The notes under the pieces were generated by a model, which saw nothing but the letters and a program-made list of their open reading frames with translations, ran no database searches and had not been told where the DNA came from. From Saprospirales bacterium (lineage in GTDB: Bacteria > Bacteroidota > Bacteroidia > Chitinophagales > Saprospiraceae), in NCBI GenBank assembly GCA_002698985.1, contig PAAY01000083.1, positions 1-42,555 on the forward strand: 42,555 nucleotides of DNA, read 5' to 3'. Below, in pieces: positions 23,711 through 30,787 of the stretch. A program made the translations under genes and the position numbers. Each line of letters opens with the position of its first letter. Position 1 is the first letter of the stretch.

Positions 23711-23852
23711 CTGGATTTTTCTCAAACAACTCCGATTTAAGTATATATACTAAAAACGAAGTGGTTTGGTTGGCGTACGCCAACCAAACTCCCCATCTTC
23801 TCTGGAATGAAGAGCCTGGATTTTTCTCAAACAACTCCGATTTAAGTATATA
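23711..23852. repeat. 37-bp direct repeat pair flanking a 26-bp palindrome
   Basis: The segment beginning CTGGATTTTTCTC and ending AAGTATATA is exactly repeated at 23711-23747 and 23816-23852 (105-bp step). Between them a perfect palindrome of 26 bp (half-site GTTTGGTTGGCGT) occupies 23764-23789. Confidence 0.9.
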
Positions 23853-23895
23853 ACAATACAATTGGAAGATATGGGTGATTTTTTTAGTCGGAATT

Positions 23896-23927
23896 TTTGA
23901 TAATATGGACTGGCTTTTTTACCTTCG
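23896..23927 (+). promoter_or_regulatory. Promoter of the phase-variable lipoprotein gene
   Basis: TTTG at 23896-23899, a 20-nt spacer and TACCTTCG at 23920-23927, one mismatch from TAnnTTTG. A start near 23934 would leave a leader of about 22 nt before the ATG at 23956. Confidence 0.5.
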
Positions 23928-23970
23928 AAAATCTTTTAACCAAAAACTTTTTACAATGAAAACTGCTCTC

Positions 23971-24019
23971 GTTACTCGTTACTCGTTACTCGTTACTCGT
24001 TACTCGTTACTCGTTACTC
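23971..24019 (+). repeat. Seven perfect GTTACTC heptamers inside a signal-peptide coding region
   Basis: Seven uninterrupted copies directly follow ATG AAA ACT GCT CTC (23956-23970). Because 7 is not a multiple of 3, each gain or loss of a copy changes the reading frame. Three copies encode VTRYSLL. With 7 copies the ATG frame ends in TGA at 24022-24024; with 2, 5 or 8 copies it would join the lipoprotein frame. Confidence 0.95.
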
Positions 24020-24020
24020 G

Positions 24021-24599
24021 TTGATTTTGTGCCTGTTCTTACCCCTGCTCACAGGATGTGACCACGATGTGAAACCCGATGAATTCCCCGGTCCGTCCTT
24101 TCAGAAACTACCCGATCCTCCGACCACTTATGATATCCTGAAGAACCCCTCGTTGTTTGAAAAGAATGTGACACAGTCATTCGAACCAACTCCAGGTTGC
24201 CATTGTCGAGCCACAGTCGTCGAAGCCGACCCACCCCAGGGCAGCTTCTGGGTGTGGGCCGTGGGTGTGTATCACACTTTTCCGAATTTCAATTGCGTGT
24301 TAAGCAACGGCCCTGCTGGGGTGCTGTGGGATGAGGGGGATGTTTATGAGTTTGATGCATGTACGGAGTCAGACATTATTTTCGAATTCGCAGTAAGTCC
24401 TAATCCAGGCAATAGCTCACCTGTAGATGTTCACATTAATTTGAAATGTGGCTATACTGGTTGGCCTCCTGCACCCATGGATCCAAATGACCTGACTTCC
24501 CTTGATGTATACTTCCATGCAGAAGCGGATAGCACTGTTATTGATAAAAGAATTTACACAGGATTAGATTCAGATTGTTATATCAATTCCTTAGAATGA
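24021..24599 (+). CDS. Lipoprotein, putatively phase-variable, out of frame with its ATG here
   Basis: The open frame begins at TTG 24021 and at once shows a signal-peptide core and lipobox (CLFLPLLTGC), but without the positive n-region a signal needs. A proper start, ATG 23956 with Met-Lys, lies upstream in another frame and is separated by the heptamer array. Adding one heptamer would give Met-Lys-Thr-Ala-Leu, repeats of VTRYSLL, then the core and Cys: a complete type II signal. The mature protein of about 180 residues has six further Cys (PGCHCRA, NFNCV, DACTE, LKCGY, SDCYI) and no recognised domain. The promoter at 23896-23927 is intact and a strong terminator follows at 24626-24671. A sequencing or assembly slip in the array, or a real OFF phase, would both look like this. 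Confidence 0.75.
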   Translation: MILCLFLPLLTGCDHDVKPDEFPGPSFQKLPDPPTTYDILKNPSLFEKNVTQSFEPTPGCHCRATVVEADPPQGSFWVWAVGVYHTFPNFNCVLSNGPAGVLWDEGDVYEFDACTESDIIFEFAVSPNPGNSSPVDVHINLKCGYTGWPPAPMDPNDLTSLDVYFHAEADSTVIDKRIYTGLDSDCYINSLE

Positions 24600-24625
24600 A
24601 TATTTTCGAGTAGATTGATTGTTGT

Positions 24626-24671
24626 AAAGGATTGGATTTGGGTGGATGATTCCGCCCAAATCCAATCCTTT
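24626..24671 (+). terminator. Very strong hairpin after the lipoprotein gene
   Basis: A 21-bp stem with one G-T wobble and a TGAT loop; arms start AAAGGATTGGATTTGGG and end in its complement. The 3' side runs into CTTTAATTT. It separates the lipoprotein from the next gene. Confidence 0.8.
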
Positions 24672-24699
24672 AATTTCAGGGTATTGAAATCATTCTGTT

Positions 24700-26553
24700 A
24701 TGTTACAATTAGCGAGATTTTCCTTTCTTTTTTTTCGCTTTGTTACACTTGTTCTGTTCTCTGTTTTTGTATGCTCAGATACCAATGGTCAGGCATCTTA
24801 CTGGGTGGAATTGGGATTAGACAATTCACTCTCCTACACAGCTATTTCCGCTATCGAAGAGTCAAAAGATGGGAAAACCTTGATATTCACAACAGGTGTC
24901 AGTGGCAACCTTGCTGTCCTTAAAGTGGATAGTTGTGGCTTCGTGATGTGGAAAAAGGACATTGAAGGATTTGATGGTTTCGTCGAAATATATGATGTAC
25001 ACAAAACACCTGACTATGACTATGGAATCCTGATTCAAGAAAGGGGTATTCAAAACTCGTTTTTGATATTGGTTTTCAATGAGCAAGATGGAATTAAGAA
25101 CGTATATAAATTCCAAGCTCCGATTATGCTCATTCCAAATTCTATCCAATTCTTAAAATCTGGTCGGTGGATGTGTACATTTGATTCAAAATATGGGAAC
25201 TATCACAGGCCAGCATATGTTGTGGTGGGGAGTACAGGCGTAGTTCATTTCTCAAAAATATTTTCTTCCCAATTCTTAATAGATTCGCCCACGACCCCTT
25301 TTGCAGATGTTCTTATTGCAGAATTATCGAGTGACTCAACGTTCTTGTTGTTTAGGAATAAGTTGATATTGTTGAATTCCGCTGGGGATATAATCAATGT
25401 CAAAAAATTACTTTTTGAGGGTTTGGGCGGTGAGCAGGCTAAATTTGTTGGTGTAAAACCAATTATTAGAGATGGAGCAATTTACGCCGTCTGTCAGAAC
25501 AATGATTTTAGCAAACATATCATTGAAATTTCATCGGATGCTGAGATTGCAGGGCAAAGCGACCCATTTTCCTTTAGTAAGGAAGTGTCAGAATTATATT
25601 TTTTGGTATCAAGGAGAGCTCTAAAATTTGATCTTTTTTCCTACGATGACAGCTTGATTATTCTTGCTGGGTTGTCTTACTCTTTTCAAGAGCCAGCGAA
25701 ACCTGTTGTTTATGTTTGGAATGAGCAACTCGAGATGGTATTTTTCAATTCCATAAAAAAGTCTTCTTCTGGTTTAGTTTCTTCGACGGTTTTTACGAAT
25801 AAATCAGTAGGGCTCGTTTTTTTTGATAATATTGCCAGTATTGGGATTGCAACAACAAGTCCAGTTCTGGAAATTGGATGTTTTGATAATAATGATTTGC
25901 CAGGCTCCTTTGGTCAAATCAATAAACATTTCTTGTTGGCAGATGATACTCTTGAGTCAGTAATAGATATTCCTATTGAGCAATTGTCGACAAACGTGAA
26001 ACTTGACGATAGTGAATTCTTCAATGGCACTCTCCTCTGCCAAACCTACTACGGCCCACCCCTGCCCGACATCGTCATCGACACCTTCATTTGTCTGGGG
26101 GCCGAGATCGATTTGAAATACACCCATCCAACCGGCACGGTGGTGTGGGAGGACGGCAGCATGGACAGCCTGTTCCATGTGACGGAGCCGGGAGTGTATC
26201 GGGCCACCGTGCACCACTGCGGCACCACGCAGCAGGTCGTCTTCAATGTGCCCGACGGCAAGTGCCCCTGTGTGTTCGAGGTGCCCAATGCCTTCACCCC
26301 CAATGGCGACGGCATCAACGACAGCTTCGGGCCGGTGTACCAGTGCTATTTTGCGGATTACCTGCTGCGGGTGTTCAATCGCTGGGGGCAGGAGGTGTTC
26401 ACCAGCACCGACCCTGCCCAGGGCTGGGACGGCCGCATCGACGGCAAGGAGGCACCCTCGGAGGTCTATATGTGGCATGCCACTTACACGGCCTGGCACG
26501 AGGGCCAGCTGTTCAGCCGCAGCGCCAGCGGCGAGGTGACTTTGTTGAGGTAG
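24700..26553 (+). CDS. Type IX secretion cargo with gliding-motility C-terminal (CHU_C) domain, 617 aa
   Basis: A signal peptide spans about 1-30 (cleavage after Asn-Gly-Gln or nearby). Residues 30-440 are beta-rich with propeller-like motifs (VLKVDSCGFVMWKKDI, LILLNSAGDIINVKKL) and no named domain. The C-terminal 90 residues are a textbook CHU_C type B sorting domain: VPNAFTPNGDGINDSFGPVY, then LRVFNRWGQEVF, WDGRIDGKEAP and the final VTLLR. The type IX machinery itself is not in the window. Base composition changes abruptly near 26030: the upstream part is AT-rich with A/T third positions, while the last 520 bp are GC-rich like the rest of the window. This looks like a cargo module of foreign or relaxed composition joined to a native sorting end. 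Confidence 0.92.
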   Translation: MLQLARFSFLFFRFVTLVLFSVFVCSDTNGQASYWVELGLDNSLSYTAISAIEESKDGKTLIFTTGVSGNLAVLKVDSCGFVMWKKDIEGFDGFVEIYDVHKTPDYDYGILIQERGIQNSFLILVFNEQDGIKNVYKFQAPIMLIPNSIQFLKSGRWMCTFDSKYGNYHRPAYVVVGSTGVVHFSKIFSSQFLIDSPTTPFADVLIAELSSDSTFLLFRNKLILLNSAGDIINVKKLLFEGLGGEQAKFVGVKPIIRDGAIYAVCQNNDFSKHIIEISSDAEIAGQSDPFSFSKEVSELYFLVSRRALKFDLFSYDDSLIILAGLSYSFQEPAKPVVYVWNEQLEMVFFNSIKKSSSGLVSSTVFTNKSVGLVFFDNIASIGIATTSPVLEIGCFDNNDLPGSFGQINKHFLLADDTLESVIDIPIEQLSTNVKLDDSEFFNGTLLCQTYYGPPLPDIVIDTFICLGAEIDLKYTHPTGTVVWEDGSMDSLFHVTEPGVYRATVHHCGTTQQVVFNVPDGKCPCVFEVPNAFTPNGDGINDSFGPVYQCYFADYLLRVFNRWGQEVFTSTDPAQGWDGRIDGKEAPSEVYMWHATYTAWHEGQLFSRSASGEVTLLR

Positions 26554-26612
26554 GGGAGGGGCTGTCCAATTTTGCCAAAGGGCATTGCTGAAAAATTTTT
26601 TTGGCGGGAAAG

Positions 26613-26644
26613 TTGCCATTTTGGTTACGATGGCTTTTTCTTTG
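26613..26644 (+). promoter_or_regulatory. Tentative promoter of the trp operon
   Basis: TTG at 26613-26615, a 21-nt spacer and TTTCTTTG at 26637-26644, one mismatch to TAnnTTTG. It would start the transcript about 27 nt before the leader peptide ATG. No better candidate was seen between 26554 and 26678. Confidence 0.3.
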
Positions 26645-26677
26645 CCCCGGCTCGATGCCACAAACTTTTATGAATCG

Positions 26678-26764
26678 ATGAAAATTCAAGGTACATACGG
26701 CACGCGTTCGACCGCCCAAAATTGGTGGTGGTGGCTTTCCAGTGAACCCCGGTTCCGTGAGTAG
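26678..26764 (+). CDS. trpL: trp operon leader peptide with four consecutive Trp codons, 28 aa
   Basis: ATG AAA ATT opens a 28-codon frame whose codons 16-19 (26723-26734) are TGG TGG TGG TGG, in the context QNWWWWLSSEP, ending at TAG 26762-26764. It lies 98 bp upstream of trpE and directly before a terminator. Four Trp codons in a row in a short frame just ahead of trpE cannot reasonably be chance: a ribosome stalls here when charged tRNA-Trp is scarce. The stop codon overlaps the upstream antiterminator strand, so a ribosome that reaches the end masks it. The frame is too short for most gene finders. Confidence 0.93.
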   Translation: MKIQGTYGTRSTAQNWWWWLSSEPRFRE

Positions 26765-26832
26765 CCCCGTGTGCCTGTTGTAAGTATATTTCTTCGCAAA
26801 AAAGGCCCGCCGTACTCACGGCGGGCCTTTTT
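26755..26832 (+). promoter_or_regulatory. trp attenuator: antiterminator pairing and terminator
   Basis: The terminator hairpin is 26799-26832: a 15-bp stem (AAAAAGGCCCGCCGT with its complement) around ACTC, ending in five T residues. The alternative structure pairs CCGTGAGTA at 26755-26763, perfectly over 9 bp, with TACTCACGG at 26813-26821, which is the loop plus the first part of the terminator's 3' arm. Stalling on the Trp codons leaves 26755-26763 free and prevents the terminator; translation to the TAG covers it and lets the terminator form. Confidence 0.88.
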
Positions 26833-26862
26833 CGTAATGCCAAACCACAAAATCCAGCACCC

Positions 26863-28311
26863 ATGATAGCTGCTGAAAAAAAGACTGAAATCCTCACTTC
26901 ATCAAAAACCCTTCTGGCGGATACAGTGACGCCGGTCAGCCTCTTTTTGCGCTTGCGCGATCGCTTTCCGGGGGCACTGCTGTTGGAGAGTTCCGATTAC
27001 CACGGCCAGGAAAACAGCTATTCCTTCATCTGCCTCGGGAAATTGGCGGGCGTGCAGTTGGATGGCGATGAGCTCGTCTTTGAATTGCCCGAAGGAAAAA
27101 AAGAAAAAAAGGCGGTGACTGACCGCCAAAAGCTGGTGCAATACCTGGAGGAGTTTTTTGGGCGATACCAGGCATCGGGGAAGGCCGGGCCCGCCCGTTC
27201 ACTCAACGGCTTCTTCGGCTATTCGGCATACGGTGCGGTTCAGTATTTCGAGTCCATCCGGCTGGAGAGAAGGGAAGCACCCGAACGGGCCATCCCGCTA
27301 CTACGCTATCACCTGCCCCGCTTCGTGCTGGCCATCAACCATTTCGACAACACCATGACGGCCATCGAAAACCGCCTGGCGGAGATGGAAGCGCAGCTGC
27401 CGGCCTTGCTCGAGTTACTGAATGTGGCACCCGTTCCGGGATTTCCGTTTCGCCGGATAGGGGAAGAAAAATCGACCATCAGCGACGGTCACTACCTCGA
27501 AATGGTGGAGCGGGGCCGGCATTATTGCCAGCGTGGCGATGTGTTCCAGATCGTGCTGAGCAGGCCTTTCAGCCAGCAGTTTCAGGGTGATGATTTCAAT
27601 GTGTATCGGGCGCTTCGTTCCGTAAATCCATCGCCCTACCTGTTTTATTTCGACTACTCCGATTACCGGATTTTCGGCTCCAGCCCCGAGGCGCAGGTGC
27701 GGCTCGGCAAGGATGCCGATGGCCGCCGCCTGGCTCGCATCAATCCCATTGCCGGCACCTTCCCCCGCACCGGCGACGACGCCACCGACCGGGCCGCCGC
27801 CGAGGCCCTCGCTGCCGATCCTAAGGAAAATGCCGAGCACGTCATGCTGGTGGACCTGGCCCGCAACGACCTCAACCGCCTCTGCCGCAAGGTGCGGGTG
27901 GAGACCTTCCGGGAGGTCCAGTTTTACAGCCATGTGATCCACCTGGTGTCGGAAGTGGCTGGTGAACTGCCCGAGGACTGCTCCGCCATGCGCTTGCTGG
28001 CAGAGACCTTCCCTGCCGGCACCCTCAGCGGTGCCCCCAAATACCGGGCAATGGAACTGATCGACGAGATAGAAGCCGAAGGCCGCAGCTTTTACGGCGG
28101 CTGCGTGGGCTTCTTCACCTTCGACGGGGCGGCCAACCACGCCATCCTGATCCGCAGCTTTTTGTCGAAAGGCAATCGGCTGCACTACCAGGCTGGCGCA
28201 GGGGTGGTCAAGCACTCCGTTCCGGAACGGGAACTGCAGGAGGTGTTTCACAAAATCGGCGCCCTACGGAAAGCCATCGTGCAGGCGGAGAGATTAGCTC
28301 GTGGCTCGTAG
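26863..28311 (+). CDS. trpE: Anthranilate synthase component I
   Basis: At 482 aa this has the full chorismate-binding fold. The tryptophan feedback site LLLESSD is at about residue 39-45. The catalytic half carries FQIVLSRPFSQQF, PYLFYFDYSDYRIFGSSPE, PIAGTFPRTGDD, the VDLARNDLNR block, PAGTLSGAPK and the final AGAGVV. With TrpG it converts chorismate and glutamine to anthranilate, the first committed step. It is the first enzyme gene after the leader and attenuator. The last residues (LARGS) and the TAG stop are encoded by a 7-bp repeat array that has entered the 3' end, so the native C-terminus has been altered by a few residues. Confidence 0.98.
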   Translation: MIAAEKKTEILTSSKTLLADTVTPVSLFLRLRDRFPGALLLESSDYHGQENSYSFICLGKLAGVQLDGDELVFELPEGKKEKKAVTDRQKLVQYLEEFFGRYQASGKAGPARSLNGFFGYSAYGAVQYFESIRLERREAPERAIPLLRYHLPRFVLAINHFDNTMTAIENRLAEMEAQLPALLELLNVAPVPGFPFRRIGEEKSTISDGHYLEMVERGRHYCQRGDVFQIVLSRPFSQQFQGDDFNVYRALRSVNPSPYLFYFDYSDYRIFGSSPEAQVRLGKDADGRRLARINPIAGTFPRTGDDATDRAAAEALAADPKENAEHVMLVDLARNDLNRLCRKVRVETFREVQFYSHVIHLVSEVAGELPEDCSAMRLLAETFPAGTLSGAPKYRAMELIDEIEAEGRSFYGGCVGFFTFDGAANHAILIRSFLSKGNRLHYQAGAGVVKHSVPERELQEVFHKIGALRKAIVQAERLARGS

Positions 28312-28403
28312 CTGGTAGCTCGTGGCTCCCCGAGTACTCGGGGCAGGCTGTAGCTGGTAGCTCATAATCCTCTATAATCCTCCATAATCTTTCATAATCC
28401 TCA
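28294..28403. repeat. Composite 7-bp then 10-bp array between trpE and trpG
   Basis: Five heptamers (TTAGCTC, GTGGCTC, GTAGCTG, GTAGCTC, GTGGCTC), a 21-bp insert with CCCGAGTACTCGGG at 28329-28349, two more heptamers, then four decamers of the ATAATCCTCN type (28364-28403) ending three bases before the trpG ATG. The same order occurs at 30770-30877 and 6001-6125. Confidence 0.9.
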
Positions 28404-28406
28404 AAC

Positions 28407-28976
28407 ATGCGCATTCTCGTTTTCGACAACTACGATTCTTTCACATACAACCTGGTTCAATACCTGGAAGAGCTCACCGGTATCCGGCCGGATGTTGCCC
28501 GCAACGATGAGATCAGCCTGGAAGAGGTGGGGCAGTACGACAAGATCCTGCTCTCACCGGGGCCGGGATTGCCGGCTGAGTCGGGCATCTTGTGCGACCT
28601 GATCCGGACCTGGGCACCACAGAAGAGCATTCTCGGCGTATGTCTGGGCTTGCAGGCCATGGCAGAGGTGTACGGTGGCCGGCTGCTCAACATGGAGCGG
28701 GTGTTTCACGGAGTCGCTTCGCAAATCCGGGTGCTGGATGAAACGGAACCCCTTTTTCGAGGTTTGCCACCTGTTTTCGAGGCCGGTCGCTACCACTCCT
28801 GGGTCGTTGCCCCCGATGGCATCCCCGACTGTTTCCGGTTGACTTGTGTAGATGAGGAGGGCACCGTCATGGGGCTGACCCACAAAAGCTACGACCTGCG
28901 TGGCGTGCAGTTCCACCCGGAAAGCGTGATGACCCCGCAGGGGAAGGAGATGCTGAGGAATTGGGTGGGGACGTAA
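28407..28976 (+). CDS. trpG: Anthranilate synthase component II, glutamine amidotransferase
   Basis: A class I glutamine amidotransferase of 189 aa. The opening FDNYDSFTYNLVQYLEEL is family-typical. The nucleophile Cys is in GVCLGLQAMAE near residue 78, and the catalytic His-Glu pair is in GVQFHPESVMT near 170-175. The oxyanion loop LLSPGPGLPAESG is present near 50. It releases ammonia from glutamine for TrpE. The insertion of a repeat array upstream separates it from trpE by 95 bp. Downstream, 57 bp lead into the inverted DUF5615/DUF433 pair rather than straight into trpD. Confidence 0.98.
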   Translation: MRILVFDNYDSFTYNLVQYLEELTGIRPDVARNDEISLEEVGQYDKILLSPGPGLPAESGILCDLIRTWAPQKSILGVCLGLQAMAEVYGGRLLNMERVFHGVASQIRVLDETEPLFRGLPPVFEAGRYHSWVVAPDGIPDCFRLTCVDEEGTVMGLTHKSYDLRGVQFHPESVMTPQGKEMLRNWVGT

Positions 28977-29033
28977 TCATCCTGAATCGAAGTAGACTGG
29001 TCTTAAAAGTAAGACTGTCGCAAGTTTTTGAAA

Positions 29034-29384
29034 TCAAAGAGGAAGGTAAAGCGCCTGGTTTTTCAAATCCTCAGGTTCACCTGTTATGGCAAACAGTATC
29101 AAATCATCAATTACTTGCCCAATAGGGAGGCTCGTAGGTACAAAGACAACTCCATGGTGTTCTTTCCCTTGTGAGTGCATGTGCGTCAATAAGGGTGGAA
29201 TGGAGTTGAGGTCATGGGTAATCAGTACACGCCTGTTTTGTAATGCGTATTCCAATACAGCTTCATCCGGTTTCCCTTTTAATAGGGTGTCTTGAACCCT
29301 GAGGATATCAATCTCAGGGTTTCGGAGACTAATCGCCCTGATGATTCCATTGTGAATGTTCTCATCAAAGAGGAGAGCAATCAT
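29034..29384 (-). CDS. DUF5615-family PIN-like protein (putative toxin), 116 aa
   Basis: The family opening LLFDENIHNGIIRAI carries the conserved Asp-Glu-Asn of DUF5615, and ALQNRRVLITHDLNSIPPLL carries the His-Asp pair typical of this PIN-like fold; acidic residues at these places would bind metal. Proteins of this type are usually encoded beside a DUF433 antitoxin-like gene, as here, and are predicted ribonuclease toxins; direct proof is sparse. It overlaps the upstream DUF433 gene by 4 bp (ATGA). The pair is inserted against the direction of the trp operon between trpG and trpD. Confidence 0.85.
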   Translation of the reverse strand: MIALLFDENIHNGIIRAISLRNPEIDILRVQDTLLKGKPDEAVLEYALQNRRVLITHDLNSIPPLLTHMHSQGKEHHGVVFVPTSLPIGQVIDDLILFAITGEPEDLKNQALYLPL

Positions 29385-29707
29385 TGGGGCCGATTTTGAA
29401 GGAGCTTTTTACGAAGAGCGGAACTTGGGAAGGTCGATTCGATTTCCTTTCTCAGGGCTTTTGCAAGTTTTTCATTTTCTGCCAGGTAGGCATCCACCTG
29501 CTCTTGATTTTGCAGGTAAAAACAGATGGAAGCATATACATCTGCCAATGAAATGGCTGTGAATTGGGACGCAATTTCCTCAGCTGAAAAACCATTCTGC
29601 CAGGACTGAATGATCAGATCGAGCGAAACACGGGAATCACCTATTCTGATGACACCATGTTCGTCTTGTCGCAATGGAAGTTCGATGGACTTTTTTGAAA
29701 GTGTCAT
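29381..29707 (-). CDS. DUF433-family protein (putative antitoxin), 108 aa
   Basis: The ATG at 29707 (MTLSKKSIELPLRQDEHGVIRIGDSRVSLDLIIQ) is chosen, since the open frame extending to 30103 only continues through trpD antisense. The DUF433 core is visible: RIGDSRVSLDLIIQSWQNG, then SAEEIASQFTAISLADVYASICFYL, a helix-turn-helix-like fold. A long charged helix follows. It is the first gene of the pair and overlaps the DUF5615 gene by 4 bp, the usual toxin-antitoxin arrangement. A TACATTTG -7 box is at 29729-29736. It may bind its own promoter, which lies only 45-70 bp from the trpD start. Confidence 0.85.
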   Translation of the reverse strand: MTLSKKSIELPLRQDEHGVIRIGDSRVSLDLIIQSWQNGFSAEEIASQFTAISLADVYASICFYLQNQEQVDAYLAENEKLAKALRKEIESTFPSSALRKKLLQNRPQ

Positions 29708-29728
29708 GTGCTGTAACCTTTTGATATA

Positions 29729-29736
29729 CAAATGTA
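29729..29736 (-). promoter_or_regulatory. -7 box TACATTTG of the DUF433/DUF5615 pair
   Basis: Perfect TAnnTTTG on the minus strand, 22-29 nt before the ATG. A TTG lies 24 nt further upstream, one base beyond the usual spacing range. Confidence 0.5.
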
Positions 29737-29779
29737 ACGAATCTGCCTTGTGCATGTATTCAACTGAAATTCGAGCATA

Positions 29780-30787
29780 ATGAAAAATATACTCAACAAA
29801 CTTTTCGAGCACCAGCGGCTCAGCCGGGCGGAGGCCTATGATGCCCTGACCATGATCACCAGGGGCGAGGCCAATGAGGCCCAAATCGCTGCATTTCTGA
29901 CAGTTTACCTGATGCGGAGCATTTCCATCGAGGAGCTCGACGGCTTCCGCCAGGCCTTGCTCGACCTCTGTGTGCCATTCGACCTCGGCGGCTTGCCGGC
30001 GGTGGACCTCTGCGGCACCGGAGGCGACGGCAAGAACACTTTCAACATTTCCACCCTGGCCAGCTTTGTGGTGGCGGGTGCCGGTGGCAAGGTTGTCAAG
30101 CATGGCAACTACGGTGTCAGTTCCGTGTGCGGCTCATCCAACGTACTGGAGGCCCTCGGCTATCGCTTCACCAACGACACCGGGGTGTTGCGCCGCCAAC
30201 TCGACGAGGCGGGCATCTGCTTCCTCCATGCGCCCCTGTTCCATCCGGCGCTCAAGAGCGTGGGCCCTGTGCGGCGGGCGCTGGGCATCAAGACCTTTTT
30301 CAACATGCTCGGCCCCATCGTCAATCCGGCCAGGCCGGTGCACCAGTTTACCGGGGTGTTCAGCCTGGAGCTGCTCCGCCTGTATGGCTACCTGATGCAG
30401 GAAGACACCCGCAAAGGCGAGCGCAGCAGTTTTTGCGTGGTGCACACCATCGGCGGCTACGACGAAATATCGCTCACCGCCCCGGTGATGACATTCACCG
30501 AAGCCGGCCCCGAAACCCTGGACCCCGTCCAACTCGGCGGCCCTGTGACCGAGCAGGAAATTGCCGGCGGCGACAGCATCGAAGCCAATGCCCGCCTGTT
30601 CACCGACATCCTGGACGGCCGGGGCACACCCGCTCAAAACCGGGTCGTGCTGGCCAATGCCGCTGCCGCCCTGCGCTGTTGTTTCCCGAAGGAAAGCCTG
30701 GATGATTGCCTGGCCCGGGCGGAAGAGTCACTGCAAAGTGGAAGGGCAAAACGAGCGTTGGAGAGACTCGTGGCTGGTGGCTCGTAG
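29780..30787 (+). CDS. trpD: Anthranilate phosphoribosyltransferase
   Basis: At 335 aa this is the usual family length. The PRPP loop CGTGGDGKNTFNISTLASFV is near residue 75, followed by VKHGNYGVSS and the GxxRRxLGIKTFFNMLGPIVNP anthranilate-site segment, and the GYDEISLTAP strand near 230. It joins anthranilate to PRPP. The last residues (LVAGGS) and the TAG stop come from a 7-bp repeat array at the 3' end. It resumes the trp order after the inverted DUF433/DUF5615 pair; whether transcription reads through from trpG, or a promoter in the 72 bp upstream is used, cannot be told. Confidence 0.98.
   Translation: MKNILNKLFEHQRLSRAEAYDALTMITRGEANEAQIAAFLTVYLMRSISIEELDGFRQALLDLCVPFDLGGLPAVDLCGTGGDGKNTFNISTLASFVVAGAGGKVVKHGNYGVSSVCGSSNVLEALGYRFTNDTGVLRRQLDEAGICFLHAPLFHPALKSVGPVRRALGIKTFFNMLGPIVNPARPVHQFTGVFSLELLRLYGYLMQEDTRKGERSSFCVVHTIGGYDEISLTAPVMTFTEAGPETLDPVQLGGPVTEQEIAGGDSIEANARLFTDILDGRGTPAQNRVVLANAAAALRCCFPKESLDDCLARAEESLQSGRAKRALERLVAGGS

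Larger units (their letters stand above)
23479..23955. other. Repeat-rich spacer upstream of the phase-variable lipoprotein
   Basis: No gene is supported. It holds a 7-bp array at 23555-23610, two exact 37-bp direct copies (23711-23747 and 23816-23852) flanking a perfect 26-bp palindrome at 23764-23789, and a promoter at 23896-23927. Confidence 0.7.

Noticed and set aside
23626-23853. 75-codon frame containing GFFSNNSDLSIY-type repeated segments
   Set aside because: The repetition comes from the 37-bp direct repeat and the frame crosses the palindrome; no start context or family.
26554-26677. A second short leader frame ATG AAT CGA TGA at 26670
   Set aside because: Three codons only; overlaps the trpL start and is probably incidental, though it could modulate initiation.
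29708-30103. Extension of the DUF433 frame antisense through trpD
   Set aside because: GC-rich shadow of trpD; the DUF433 domain starts near the ATG at 29707.
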